A stretch of 64,000 nt of DNA from Campylobacter showae CSUNSWCD (lineage in GTDB: Bacteria; Campylobacterota; Campylobacteria; Campylobacterales; Campylobacteraceae). The position numbers and the translations under genes are program-made. The stretch spans positions 1-64,000 of the forward strand of contig NZ_AMZQ01000005.1 of assembly GCF_000313615.1 (NCBI RefSeq), given 5' to 3'. Position 1 is the stretch's first letter. Each line of letters begins with the position of its first letter. Below are positions 39,058 to 48,406 of the stretch, piece by piece. The notes beneath the pieces are model-generated. The model did no database searches. It saw only the letters and a list, made by a program, of their open reading frames with translations, and had not been told where the DNA came from.

Positions 39058-39172
39058 CGCGTTGGTGCTGGGCGCATTCGTGCTTTTCGTGATATTTTTG
39101 ATGCGCGGATTTGTCACGCAGACGCTTGAGAGAAGCAAAAGAAGACAAAATTTAAAAAAGGATAAAAAATGA
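39044..39172 (+). CDS. Small single-span membrane protein upstream of glyS
   Basis: 42 residues: one hydrophobic helix (about 5-24, IDALVLGAFVLFVIFLM) followed by a strongly basic tail (ERSKRRQNLKKDKK). The ATG lies within the end of the nuclease gene and the TGA overlaps the glyS ATG (ATGA), so it is coupled on both sides. Such topology suits a small inner-membrane protein with a cytoplasmic, perhaps nucleic-acid-contacting, tail. Family not recognised. Confidence 0.7.
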   Translation: MRIIDALVLGAFVLFVIFLMRGFVTQTLERSKRRQNLKKDKK

Positions 39173-41202
39173 ACGAAACAAAAGAACTGATCGTGGAGAT
39201 CGGCGTCGAGGAGTTGCCGGCGATCCCGTTTTTAAAAGAGTGTGGCAACGTCGCGGCAAAGTGGCGCGAGACTCTAGCGCAAAACGGCCTAGATAGCGAG
39301 TGTGAGTTTTACTATACGCCGCGCAGGATAGCGTTTTACCACCCGAAATTTGCGGTGCGTCAGGAGGACGGATTTAGCGAGTTTATCGGTGCGCCCAGGC
39401 AAGTCGCACAAAAAGACGGCGCCTGGACGCCGGCTGCGCTGAGTTTTGCTAAAAAATGCGGTATCGAGGAGTCTGAGCTAAAATTTGAAACCGTCGGCGG
39501 CAAAGAGGTGCTCTACTACAAAAAGCCAGTCGCGGGCAAGCCTAGCTCTGAACTTCTTGGCGATATGATCGAGAAGTTTTTGATGAGCTTAAATTTTGGC
39601 AAATCTATGCGCTGGGGCGATGGTAAATTTGAGTTTATCCGTCCGATTCGCTCGTTTTTGTGCCTACTTGGAGACGAGGTTGTTAAATTTAACAAATTTG
39701 ACGTTGAAAGTGGCGATACGATTTTTATGCACAGAAGCATCGGCTACGATAAATTTACCGTCAAAAACGCGAAAGATTATTTCGCCGCGATGCCTAAAAT
39801 CGGCGTAATCCTCGATCAAAACGTGCGCAGAGAGAAAATTTTGAGCGAGTTTAAGCAAATCGAAGCCAAAAACGGCGTAATGGTCGAGGTGGACGAGGCG
39901 CTGTTAGACGAAGTCGTAGCGATCACCGAGCATCCGACCGCGCTGCTTGGCGGCTTTGAGCGGGAGTTTTTGGAGGTGCCTAGCGAGGTCATCATCACCT
40001 CAATGAAGGAAAATCAGAGATATTTCCCGGTTTTTGAGGGCGGCAAGCTCGCCAATCGCTTCGTAGTCGTTAGCAACGCCATCTCTCCCGAGCCGGCGCT
40101 CATCGTAAAGGGCAACGAAAAGGTTTTGCGCGCTAGACTTAGCGACGCGATGTTTTTCTGGCGCAGCGACCTGGCGCATGAGTTTGGCCCCGAAAAGCTA
40201 AAAAACATCACCTATCTAAAGGAGCTAGGCAGCACATACGACAAAAGCGTACGCGAGCTAGGCGTCGCAAAACGACTAGCTAAAATCTGCACCGATAGGC
40301 TAAAAGAGTGCGCGGGAGAGGACTACGAGGCGCTACTGGAGCGCGCCGTGATGCTGAGCAAGGCTGATCTAACCACGCAGATGGTGTATGAGTTCACCGA
40401 GCTACAGGGCGTGATGGGCGGCTACTACGCGGCGGCTAAGGGCGAAAACGAAAACGTCGTAACCGCGATCAAGGAGCAATACTTGCCAAGCGGCGAGGCC
40501 AGCGCGCTACCTAGCACTATCTTTAGCTCCGTCGTCGCGCTCGCGATAAAGCTTGAGACGCTAATAGGGCTCTTTAGCGCGGGTAAGATCCCAAGCGGCA
40601 ACAAGGACCCGTATGCGCTGCGCCGCGCGGCTAACGGCGTCATCAAGATCATTCAAAACGAAAATTTAAACCTTGATATCGCGGCGTTTTTGCGCGAGAC
40701 GGCGGAGGGGTATGCTAAATTTGACGTCGAGGCGCTGATAGGATTTATATTTGATAGGCTTTATACATTTTTTGACGTGAACCCGTCCGTCGTAAAGGCT
40801 TGTCTAGCTAGCAAAAAAGGCGATATACTCGCACAGTGCGAGGCGATCGAGGCTCTGGGCGCTATATGCGCGGCGGATGACTTTAGGCAAAATTTTAGCA
40901 CGTTTAAGCGTCTGGCAAATATCATCAAGGATGAAAATTTCGGCTCGGTCGATGAAGCTAAATTTGAAAACCAGAGCGAGATAAAGCTAAACGATGCGTT
41001 TAAGGCTGCGGTAAAAGCTGGCGGCTCATACAGTGAACGCCTAAAAAATCTTTTCGGACTAAGAGCCGCGATAGACGAGTTTTTCGACAACGTAATGATA
41101 AATGCCCAGGACGAGCTCGTGCGTAAAAACCGCCTTGCGCTTGTTGGGCAAATTTACGCGGAATTCCTCAAGATCGCCGATATAAAAGAGATAAGCTTGT
41201 AA
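39169..41202 (+). CDS. glyS: Glycyl-tRNA synthetase beta subunit
   Basis: 677 residues, matching the bacterial alpha2beta2-type beta chain. Starts LIVEIGVEELPA, typical for GlyS, with an HD-like region (ALSKADLTTQMVYEFTELQGVMGGYYA), and KDPYALRRAANGVIKII in the anticodon-binding half. It acts with GlyQ (not in the window). A remnant of a transporter gene abuts its 3' end. Confidence 0.97.
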   Translation: MNETKELIVEIGVEELPAIPFLKECGNVAAKWRETLAQNGLDSECEFYYTPRRIAFYHPKFAVRQEDGFSEFIGAPRQVAQKDGAWTPAALSFAKKCGIEESELKFETVGGKEVLYYKKPVAGKPSSELLGDMIEKFLMSLNFGKSMRWGDGKFEFIRPIRSFLCLLGDEVVKFNKFDVESGDTIFMHRSIGYDKFTVKNAKDYFAAMPKIGVILDQNVRREKILSEFKQIEAKNGVMVEVDEALLDEVVAITEHPTALLGGFEREFLEVPSEVIITSMKENQRYFPVFEGGKLANRFVVVSNAISPEPALIVKGNEKVLRARLSDAMFFWRSDLAHEFGPEKLKNITYLKELGSTYDKSVRELGVAKRLAKICTDRLKECAGEDYEALLERAVMLSKADLTTQMVYEFTELQGVMGGYYAAAKGENENVVTAIKEQYLPSGEASALPSTIFSSVVALAIKLETLIGLFSAGKIPSGNKDPYALRRAANGVIKIIQNENLNLDIAAFLRETAEGYAKFDVEALIGFIFDRLYTFFDVNPSVVKACLASKKGDILAQCEAIEALGAICAADDFRQNFSTFKRLANIIKDENFGSVDEAKFENQSEIKLNDAFKAAVKAGGSYSERLKNLFGLRAAIDEFFDNVMINAQDELVRKNRLALVGQIYAEFLKIADIKEISL

Positions 41203-41495
41203 AGGCTAGAAGCGGTGCTGCCGCTTCTAACTCGGCTATACTCTGGCTTGGCATAGGAGCTAGCGGTCTAGGATACTTTTTATGGAACAAAGGCGCATGC
41301 GAGGTAGATAGCGGAACTCTAGCCATCATGAATAACGCTCTCATACCTGCAGCCATCATCGTAAATTTAGTATTTTGGCATAAGGATGCGGACATACTAA
41401 GACTATGCCTTGGCGGCGCAGTGATTTATATATCGCTACTTATTCACAACAAAATCATCGCACACTACGAGCGAGCAAGCGTAACTGCAAAATAG
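41203..41495 (+). pseudogene. C-terminal remnant of an EamA/DMT-family transporter
   Basis: Directly after the glyS stop, in a different frame, about 95 codons encode the last helices of a drug/metabolite transporter: SAILWLGIGASGLGYFLWNKG, SGTLAIMNNALIPAAIIVNL and LGGAVIYISLLIHNK, ending in TAG. There is no start codon or ribosome site and the N-terminal two thirds are missing, so a deletion has fused the tail to glyS. A whole DMT protein would be about 290 residues. Confidence 0.7.
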
Positions 41496-41671
41496 TCAAA
41501 TTTGAACCAAATTTAGCTAAATTTAAAACTAGCGCGACGTTTAGGCTTGTTGTCATACAGTTGTTTAGTGGTTTGATTTGCAACCGTAAATCCATTTTCT
41601 TTAATTTAAAAAATATAATTTAACGAGTTTGTGGATTATTATGAAATAGCCTTGAAGCTTGCAAAAGAGTT

Positions 41672-41845
41672 TTAAGGCTCTAAAACTCTAGCCTCAAATT
41701 TTCTCTCTTTTCTGAAATATTTAAAATACACGTAAATACAAAATAGCGGGATAGAAATATACCAAAAAGCGCAAACTAAGACATAAAAAACCGCAAACCC
41801 TATCAATCCTATACCTATCACTAAGGCAAGCAGCAAATCGTCCAT
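41672..41845 (-). CDS. Small membrane protein, unknown function
   Basis: 57 residues from the ATG at 41845, chosen because GGAGG lies 8 nt upstream. Two hydrophobic stretches (DLLLALVIGIGLIGFAVFYVL and FWYISIPLFCIYVYF) then a basic tail (KYFRKERKFEARVLEP). No named family. It stands alone between the transporter remnant and the tRNA region. Confidence 0.6.
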   Translation of the reverse strand: MDDLLLALVIGIGLIGFAVFYVLVCAFWYISIPLFCIYVYFKYFRKERKFEARVLEP

Positions 41846-41875
41846 CTTTGGCGCCTCCATTGTATAAATTTGCAC

Positions 41876-42231
41876 TTCAATTTTAATAACATCAAGATAA
41901 AAAAAGGCTGAAATATGGCAAAATTAGCAGGACGCTTTTGCATAGCGAAAGATTTCTAAAGGAGCGTAGCGGGATGGCAAAAAATGCAACTCTGACCTTT
42001 TGGAATAGACTTAGAGCTATATAAACAATTTTACGGCAATAAAACATAGGTAAAATGGCTTTATGATAGTTAAAATCAAATAGTATATACGTTGTGGTTT
42101 ATGAAAGCACAAAAAAATTATACTTCGTCAGCCGGCAGTTAGCATAGAATGTTCTATTTTATTTTTAAAGATACTTTTTTAAGCATTTATATGTCGGAGA
42201 TAGTGGGCTTTTTAGATATTTGTGTTTCATA
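41876..42231. other. Intergenic region, about 355 bp
   Basis: No full gene. It holds two short frames beginning ATGGCAAAA (about 41915 and 41974), the second with AGGAG upstream, but each stops after about 15 codons. A third start-like ATGAAAGCAC is near 42100. These look like degenerate remnants. AAATTT words are notably rarer here than elsewhere in the window, hinting at different origin. Confidence 0.4.
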
Positions 42232-42318
42232 TGGTGCCCGAGGTCGGACTCGAACCGACACAAGGTTGCCCTTACCAGATTTTGAGTCTGGCGCGTCTAC
42301 CGGTTTCACCACTCGGGC
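42232..42318 (-). tRNA. tRNA-Leu (anticodon CAA)
   Basis: A full cloverleaf on the minus strand. The acceptor stem GCCCGAG (from 42318) pairs with CTCGGGC, then discriminator A and an encoded CCA. The anticodon stem CCAGA / TCTGG encloses CTCAAAA (anticodon CAA). There is a class II variable arm (TAAGGGCAACCTTG region) and a T arm GGTTCGAGTCC. Reads UUG codons; a natural substrate for TrmL. Confidence 0.95.
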
Positions 42319-42406
42319 TAATTAAAGAATTGAGATTTTACCCTGAAAGATATAAAAAAGAGATTAAAAACATGAAAGCCCATAATAGAGCTTTCATAAA
42401 AAGGTA

Positions 42407-42709
42407 TTATTTCTTTTTGCCTTTTTTTACAGCACTAGCTACTACGGCTTCTTTTAATTTTTTGCCTACTTTAAATTTAACCGCTTTGCTAGCAGGAACA
42501 TCGATAACTTTAGTGGTTCCAGGCACTCTTGCTTTTCTAGCGGCTCTTTCGGCTGTACCAAATGTACCAAAGCCTATAAAGCTAATGCTGTCGCCGCTTT
42601 TAAGAACCTCTTCGATAGTCTCTAACGCGGCATCAACTACCTTTAGAGAATCTTTTTTAGAAAGACCGGCCTTGTCGGCAACAGCTTGAATAAAATCAGC
42701 TTTTTTCAT
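42407..42709 (-). CDS. hup: HU-type DNA-binding protein
   Basis: 100 residues, HU/IHF fold: MKKADFIQAVADKAGLSKKDSLKVVDAALETI, then GFGTFGTAERAARKARVPGTTKVIDVPASKAVKFKVGK containing the DNA-bending arm. The Lys-rich tail (VKKGKKK) is slightly extended. It compacts chromosomal DNA and assists replication and repair. Divergent from nothing; transcribed toward the tRNA-Leu gene. Confidence 0.95.
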   Translation of the reverse strand: MKKADFIQAVADKAGLSKKDSLKVVDAALETIEEVLKSGDSISFIGFGTFGTAERAARKARVPGTTKVIDVPASKAVKFKVGKKLKEAVVASAVKKGKKK

Positions 42710-42829
42710 AGAACCATCCTTAATAAGAAGTGATATGCGGGCATTTTACAACGTTTTTATAAAAAATACAATAGTTTTTAGCCGAAAATTTAATGATTTT
42801 TACGCGAATTTGACGAAAAAGCTCGAATT

Positions 42830-43567
42830 TTAGACTATTTGCACCAAAAACTCGCTTTTTAGTCCAGTTTTTTTGATGTCTATAAGGCGCAAATTTTCTA
42901 TATCAGTTTTGCAAAGTTCGCTGAAGTTTTTTACCCCGTTTTGCGCTACTTGCCTCAAAACTATCCCGCGGTATGCTTTGGCATAGTGACTGACGACTTT
43001 GCCGTTTTTTAGAAATTTAAATGTCGCAAACGGTTTTTGTATGCGGTAAAATTTCTCGTAAAACTCGGCTCTAAGGTCTAAAATGTCGTCATCCCACAGC
43101 CACTCATCTATCTCGTCGCTAAAATTTTGCCTATAAAATTCCTCCAAATTTAACCCGTTTATGCGCTCGCCTTGCTTTAGTTTGTATTCAGGTAGCGCAT
43201 CCGCTGCCGTCACGGGGCCGAATAAATTTGAAAAAATCAGCGTATTTTTATCTATAAATTCCTGCGCCGTGCTATCAAGGCTGCGGTAATCAAGGTGCTT
43301 GTAGGCTACTCCGTCATATCGCAGGATGGCTTTTACCGCGCCTTTTTTAAATAAGCTTTCACGCAAACTCGGCTCATTGGTTAAATTTTTTACGCCGAAA
43401 AGTTTTGAGATTTGCTCTAAGTTTGCCGTTTGTAGAAAATCATCATAAATTTTTAAAATTTCACACCGCTTTTCATATAAATCCGGAAAAATAAAGGCGT
43501 CCTTATCTATAAATTTATTTGGACTCACGGCGGTTTTGGCTTCGCTCGGCGAAAAGAGTATTTTCAT
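42830..43567 (-). CDS. yaaA: YaaA/DUF328-family peroxide stress protein
   Basis: 245 residues. Family features: MKILFSPSEAKT at the start, RYDGVAYKHLDYRSLDSTAQEFIDKNTLIFSNLFG, and a C-terminal stretch (VVSHYAKAYRGIVLRQV). In E. coli YaaA limits free iron and DNA damage under peroxide stress. It has its own leader of about 100 nt shared divergently with flgL. Confidence 0.85.
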   Translation of the reverse strand: MKILFSPSEAKTAVSPNKFIDKDAFIFPDLYEKRCEILKIYDDFLQTANLEQISKLFGVKNLTNEPSLRESLFKKGAVKAILRYDGVAYKHLDYRSLDSTAQEFIDKNTLIFSNLFGPVTAADALPEYKLKQGERINGLNLEEFYRQNFSDEIDEWLWDDDILDLRAEFYEKFYRIQKPFATFKFLKNGKVVSHYAKAYRGIVLRQVAQNGVKNFSELCKTDIENLRLIDIKKTGLKSEFLVQIV

Positions 43568-43636
43568 TTATTCTCCTTAAATTTGTCAAAATAATATCTA
43601 AAACTAAATAAATTTTGAAATTTGACGATATAACGA

Positions 43637-43654
43637 GTGGAACTTTATTTGCTT
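43637..43654 (+). promoter_or_regulatory. Sigma-54 promoter of flgL
   Basis: GTGGAACTTTATTTGCTT is a near-perfect -24/-12 element, 34 nt upstream of the ATG at 43688. Because it sits inside the longer open frame beginning at 43637, it rules out that upstream start. Confidence 0.8.
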
Positions 43655-43687
43655 GCAAGAGCTCAATTAAATTTAAGGAAAAATGCG

Positions 43688-45922
43688 ATGAGAATGACGA
43701 ATCAGCTGATGAAATTTACGAATAACTACGACTATCAGACCAATATGAAAGCGCTTTACAAGCTAAATACGCAAATTTCAAGCGGCCTAAAAATCCAAAA
43801 TTCTTTTGAGGATAGTAGCGTCTATAACGATGGCATGAGGCTTGATTACGAGGTTGCGACGCTTGAGCAGGTGCAAACGGCGACTTCAAAAGCGCAGCAC
43901 TTTTCAAAAAATACCGATAAGGCTTTGGGTGAATTTAAGCAGCAGCTTGAGACTTTTAAAACAAAGCTAGTTCAGGGTGCAAACGAAATCCACTCGCAAA
44001 CTTCGCGCGAAGCCATCGCAAACGACCTTCAAGGTATCAAAAATCATCTAGTAAACATTGCAAACACCTCGATAAATGGACAGTTTTTATTTTCTGGAAG
44101 CGCTATAAACACAAAACCTATAAATGGCGACACGAATGAATATTTCGGCAATGCGCAAACAATGAAAGCAGTAGGCGGAGCTCAGGTAAATTTGACCTAC
44201 AACCAAAACGGGCAGGAGCTATTTTTGGGTAAGGACGGCGACTATAATAAAAAAGTCACCTCCAACACAATGCTAAAAGCGCAAAATTTAGATGATAGAA
44301 ATAAGACCGTTTATATCGATAGCGAGCATAAAATGCGCGATCTAATCGGTTTTAAATATGTAAAAGACGAAAAAACTTTGACTAATCAAGACTTTACCGG
44401 TACGGGCGTGCGAGAGTTTCAAAAGACTACATTTTTCTTGCAGGGTAAAAAGCCAAACGGCACGAGCTTTACGAGTAAATTTAAGATGACGTCAGACGCT
44501 TCGATAAACGACCTACTAGAAAAAATCGGCACCGAATACGGCAACACTCCGACCAATAAAGTCGTCGAAGTAACGATAAATAACCAGGGTCAAATCAACG
44601 TAAAAGACCTAAGCAAAGGCAATCAGGTTATTGATTTTCACATGATAGCGGCGACGAAAAAGGTTGCGGACGCAGATGCTCTAGCGGGCGGTATAGCAGG
44701 AGCATCTAGTGCGTTTGATGCGATCAATAGTCTAAAATCACTAGAAACTTTAGTAAATGCAACGCCTACTTCTCATAAAGATTATGAAATCACGGAATTT
44801 GTTAAAAGCAAATACGAAGACTTAGGCGGAGCCGCCACTAACGCATATGATTATGACAAGATAAATTTTAACCAAGATGGCAGAAATCTAGTTGGAACCG
44901 TATCACAAGTAGAGCGCGGTAGCGGTAAATTTGCCGATGATAACACTACTCTAAGCCAAGTGGTTGGCGCAAAAGAGTTGTATCAAGGCGAAAGAGATAA
45001 ATACAATATCGACGGACAGCGCATAAGAATGGAAATCAAGTCAAAGAGCGGCGGAAAATATACGGCTGTAGTAAATTTTGATGATACCACTGTTCCGAGT
45101 ACCGCCAAGGTAAAAATAACTAGACCTGATAATTCCACTTATACAACAAACGTTTGGGATAGTTTTTATAACGACACCACAAACCCGCCGACCACCGAAG
45201 GTATTGATACGCAGTCAAAAAATATGACTTTTAGACAGCTAAACGACATCATCGGTATGGTAGCTAGTGACAATGTTCCTGCGGGCGCCGGCGGTAATAC
45301 GCAAGCTGATTATGTCGCCTACAAACAAGCTATCTCAAAATCGCAAGGTAGCGTTGAGGCAAATATGGATCATAGGGGTCGCATAAAAGTAACCGACAAG
45401 CAAAACGCCGTCACGCCGATAAAAGTAGGTATATACGATAGCGGAAATGCCGATAAATTTGCGGGCGACAGTACGGGTACGACTCCTGCGACAAGGCAAG
45501 GAGAGGGTTCGCTATGGAGTTTTTCCGCAAACAACGGTATCGAGATAGATAGTCCGAGCGTGGATATTTTTGAGGACTTAGATAGGATGATAGAGGCTGT
45601 AAGAAGCGGTCAATACCGCGCCGATAGCGAGGGCGAATATCCGCGCAATTCAGGTATCCAAGGCGCGATAGAGAGGCTGGATCATATCGCAGACCACGTA
45701 AATAAAATCCACACTAAAGTGGGCAACCAAACAAATACGCTAATACAAACCAATACTCACGCTAGCGTCATGGAGGTAAACGTAAAAACCGTCAAGGCCG
45801 ATATCACAAACGCCGACTACGGCGAGACCTATATGAACCTCATGCAAAAAATGATGTCGTATCAGGCGATGTTGCAGTCCGTGGCTAAGATAAACCAGCT
45901 CTCGTTATTAAACTATATGTAA
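43688..45922 (+). CDS. flgL: Flagellar hook-filament junction protein FlgL
   Basis: 744 residues from the ATG at 43688, which has AAGGA upstream and follows the sigma-54 promoter. The N-terminus (MTNQLMKFTNNYDYQTNMKALYKLNTQISSGLKIQ) and C-terminus (YGETYMNLMQKMMSYQAMLQSVAKINQLSLLNYM) form the conserved flagellin-like coiled coil. NTSINGQFLFSGSAINT is the D1 motif. The large middle is a Campylobacter-type surface domain, making it more than twice enteric length. Ends in a clear terminator. Confidence 0.95.
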   Translation: MRMTNQLMKFTNNYDYQTNMKALYKLNTQISSGLKIQNSFEDSSVYNDGMRLDYEVATLEQVQTATSKAQHFSKNTDKALGEFKQQLETFKTKLVQGANEIHSQTSREAIANDLQGIKNHLVNIANTSINGQFLFSGSAINTKPINGDTNEYFGNAQTMKAVGGAQVNLTYNQNGQELFLGKDGDYNKKVTSNTMLKAQNLDDRNKTVYIDSEHKMRDLIGFKYVKDEKTLTNQDFTGTGVREFQKTTFFLQGKKPNGTSFTSKFKMTSDASINDLLEKIGTEYGNTPTNKVVEVTINNQGQINVKDLSKGNQVIDFHMIAATKKVADADALAGGIAGASSAFDAINSLKSLETLVNATPTSHKDYEITEFVKSKYEDLGGAATNAYDYDKINFNQDGRNLVGTVSQVERGSGKFADDNTTLSQVVGAKELYQGERDKYNIDGQRIRMEIKSKSGGKYTAVVNFDDTTVPSTAKVKITRPDNSTYTTNVWDSFYNDTTNPPTTEGIDTQSKNMTFRQLNDIIGMVASDNVPAGAGGNTQADYVAYKQAISKSQGSVEANMDHRGRIKVTDKQNAVTPIKVGIYDSGNADKFAGDSTGTTPATRQGEGSLWSFSANNGIEIDSPSVDIFEDLDRMIEAVRSGQYRADSEGEYPRNSGIQGAIERLDHIADHVNKIHTKVGNQTNTLIQTNTHASVMEVNVKTVKADITNADYGETYMNLMQKMMSYQAMLQSVAKINQLSLLNYM

Positions 45923-45984
45923 AAACTCGCTATAATCTACGGTTTTATTAAAGTTTCGTTATCAAAGCGGGCGGAGCAAAACGA

Positions 45985-46010
45985 GGCCGAATTTTACGAA
46001 TTCGGCCTTA
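45985..46010 (+). terminator. Intrinsic terminator after flgL
   Basis: GGCCGAATT (45985-45993) pairs perfectly with AATTCGGCC (45999-46007) around a 5-nt loop and is followed by TTAAATTT. It lies 63 nt beyond the flgL stop. Confidence 0.65.
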
Positions 46011-46062
46011 AATTTAGTGCTCTCCCGTAAATTTAAATTTACTCAATTTAAAAGGACGCGCC

Positions 46063-48207
46063 ATTTTAAGAGAATCGGTTTTAGTAGTAGTCGTTTGCTT
46101 TTTGATATTTTTCGGGATCGCTACCGTCGCGCCTGCGGCAAATTTCGTCGGTAGTTTTGGCAACGCGATAGGACTTTGGAACTTCAAACTTTTCGGCTTT
46201 ATTGCTTACGTTTACCCTTTTGTTTTTATATTTTTTGCGTATTATATTTACAAATATTTTAACGGCTTTAACGCCGAATTTGCCCAGACGACACTTGGAG
46301 CGACGCTACTGTTTTTGGCGTTTTTGATGTTTCAATCAGGCTCTAACGCTAACTACGGCGGACTGGTTGCAAACAGCATAAATGATGCGCTAAAAGACGT
46401 GGCCGGCGTGATAGGTATGTGGGTATTTATCTTGATGCTTTTTGTGCTGAGTTTTGGTCTTATCGCACAGGATAACATCGTAGCTATCTTAAAAAAGGCT
46501 TTCGTTGAGCCCAGCTCCAATGAGGATAAATTTGAAAACCCAGCCGAGATTAAGCCAAAATCGCAAAAAAAACCTAGACAAATCAAAAAGCCCAAAGCTC
46601 AAAGCGAGTCAAATTTGAGCGAGGAAAACGGCGAAAAGCTAGAGGATGAAGACGAGCCGGACGATGAAGACGATGCGCAGGATGAAAGCGAGTCAAATTT
46701 AGAAGAAAAAAGTACTACTATAAACGGCGTCGAGATCCTAAATGAAGTCGCCGAAAATAAAAAACTGCTCGAACAAATGGAAAAAGGCAAGGTCGAAAAA
46801 CCTAAGGATTTTGCGTTGCCGCCGCTTAAATTTTTAGCCGATCCGCCGAGGCGCTCAAACAGCGTAAATGAGGCTGAGATCGATCAAAAGATCTCCGATT
46901 TGCTCGATAAACTGCGCAAATTTAAAATAGACGGCGATGTCGTGCGAACGTACACGGGGCCGATCGTTACGACGTTTGAATTTCGTCCTGCGCCGCATAT
47001 CAAAGTAAGTAAAATTTTAACCCTGCAAGACGATCTAGCGATGGCTCTGCGCGCGCAGACTATCCGTATCCAGGCGCCGATACCGGGCAAAGACGTCGTA
47101 GGCATCGAGGTGCCGAATCAAAATATCGAAACCATCTATCTAAAGGAAATTTTAGATAGCGAGGTTTTCAAAAACTCGAGCAGTCCGCTAACTATCGCGC
47201 TAGGCAAGGATATCGTCGGCGCACCCTTTATCACCGATCTAAAAAAGCTACCTCATCTACTAATCGCGGGCACGACGGGATCTGGCAAGAGCGTGGGCAT
47301 AAATGCGATGCTACTAAGTCTGCTGTATCGCAACAGCCCGCAGACTCTGCGCCTGATGATGATAGATCCCAAGATGCTTGAGTTTAGTATCTATAACGAC
47401 ATCCCGCACCTGCTCACGCCCGTCATCACGCAGGCTAAGCAGGCCATAACCGCGCTATCAAACATGGTTGCCGAGATGGAGCGTCGCTACAAGATCATGA
47501 GCCACACGCGTACCAAAAATATCGAAAGCTACAACGAAAAGATGAAAGAGGAGGGCGGCGAGCAGTTCCCGTACATCGTCGTGATCATCGACGAGCTGGC
47601 TGATCTCATGATGACTAGCGGCAAGGACGTGGAGCTATATATCGGGCGTCTAGCGCAGATGGCGCGCGCTAGTGGCATACATCTCATCGTAGCCACCCAG
47701 CGCCCGAGCGTAGACGTCGTGACGGGGCTCATAAAGGCAAATTTGCCTAGCCGCATCAGCTACCGCGTCGGTCAGCGTATCGATAGTAAGGTGATCCTAG
47801 ATCAAATGGGCGCGGAGAGCTTGCTAGGACGCGGCGATATGCTATTTACGCCTCCTGGAAGCCCGGGCGTTATCAGGCTGCACGCGCCGTTTGCTAGCGA
47901 AAAAGAGATCGACACGATAGTAAATTTCCTAAAAGCGCAACAAGATGTGGTCTACGACGAGAGATTTTTAGCCGAGGAGGGCGCTAGCGGCGGTGGTGGA
48001 GCAGGCTCTGGCGTGGTAGCGGGCGAGCTAGACGAGCTCTACGAAGAGGCTAAAGAGATCGTGCTAAGCGAGCAAAAAACCTCGATCAGCTATCTACAAC
48101 GCCGCCTAAAAATCGGCTACAACCGCGCAGCTACGATCATCGAACAGATGGAGCAAATGGGCGTGCTAAGTCCGATGAATACAAAAGGGCAGAGGGATAT
48201 TTTGTAA
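46063..48207 (+). CDS. ftsK: DNA translocase FtsK
   Basis: About 714 residues. Four N-terminal membrane helices, a Glu/Asp/Lys-rich linker (about 140-240), then the motor domain: Walker A AGTTGSGKSVGINAMLLSLL (about 400), Walker B YIVVIIDELADLMM, RPSVDVVTGLIKANLPSRI, and a C-terminal winged-helix gamma domain (SYLQRRLKIGYNRAATIIEQMEQMGVLSP). It moves chromosome dimers at the septum. Start choice: no ATG, GTG or TTG precedes the first helix. The ATT at 46063 has AAAAGGA 6 nt upstream and keeps helix 1 whole, whereas the TTG at 46102 has no ribosome site and removes half of it. Confidence 0.9.
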   Translation: MLRESVLVVVVCFLIFFGIATVAPAANFVGSFGNAIGLWNFKLFGFIAYVYPFVFIFFAYYIYKYFNGFNAEFAQTTLGATLLFLAFLMFQSGSNANYGGLVANSINDALKDVAGVIGMWVFILMLFVLSFGLIAQDNIVAILKKAFVEPSSNEDKFENPAEIKPKSQKKPRQIKKPKAQSESNLSEENGEKLEDEDEPDDEDDAQDESESNLEEKSTTINGVEILNEVAENKKLLEQMEKGKVEKPKDFALPPLKFLADPPRRSNSVNEAEIDQKISDLLDKLRKFKIDGDVVRTYTGPIVTTFEFRPAPHIKVSKILTLQDDLAMALRAQTIRIQAPIPGKDVVGIEVPNQNIETIYLKEILDSEVFKNSSSPLTIALGKDIVGAPFITDLKKLPHLLIAGTTGSGKSVGINAMLLSLLYRNSPQTLRLMMIDPKMLEFSIYNDIPHLLTPVITQAKQAITALSNMVAEMERRYKIMSHTRTKNIESYNEKMKEEGGEQFPYIVVIIDELADLMMTSGKDVELYIGRLAQMARASGIHLIVATQRPSVDVVTGLIKANLPSRISYRVGQRIDSKVILDQMGAESLLGRGDMLFTPPGSPGVIRLHAPFASEKEIDTIVNFLKAQQDVVYDERFLAEEGASGGGGAGSGVVAGELDELYEEAKEIVLSEQKTSISYLQRRLKIGYNRAATIIEQMEQMGVLSPMNTKGQRDIL

Positions 48208-48245
48208 ATTTGGCTCAAATTTACTAGCGAATGCTGGCTGTATTT

Positions 48246-48341
48246 ATTTTTAGCTTAGCGCCGTTAAACTTGAAAATAGGCGTCCGTTGGGGGCGACAGG
48301 CTTTGCACGGCGTTGCGAAGTTTTGCGCGTTTAGCTAAAAT
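48246..48341. repeat. Long imperfect intergenic hairpin after ftsK
   Basis: ATTTTTAGCT (48246) and AGCTAAAAT (48333) form outer arms with one bulge; CGCCGT and ACGGCG pair inside. The tip region contains GGGGGCGACAGGCT, sharing 11 bases with the hairpin after flgF. No gene lies in 48208-48406. Confidence 0.4.
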
Positions 48342-48406
48342 CTATATTTACGCTCAAATTTTAAGTTCATCGTTGGCGAAATTTACCGCCGAAAAAGCAA
48401 AATCAT

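Noticed and set aside
43637-43687. Longer N-terminus for FlgL starting at 43637
   Set aside because: The extension contains the sigma-54 promoter, and RBS and homology favour 43688.
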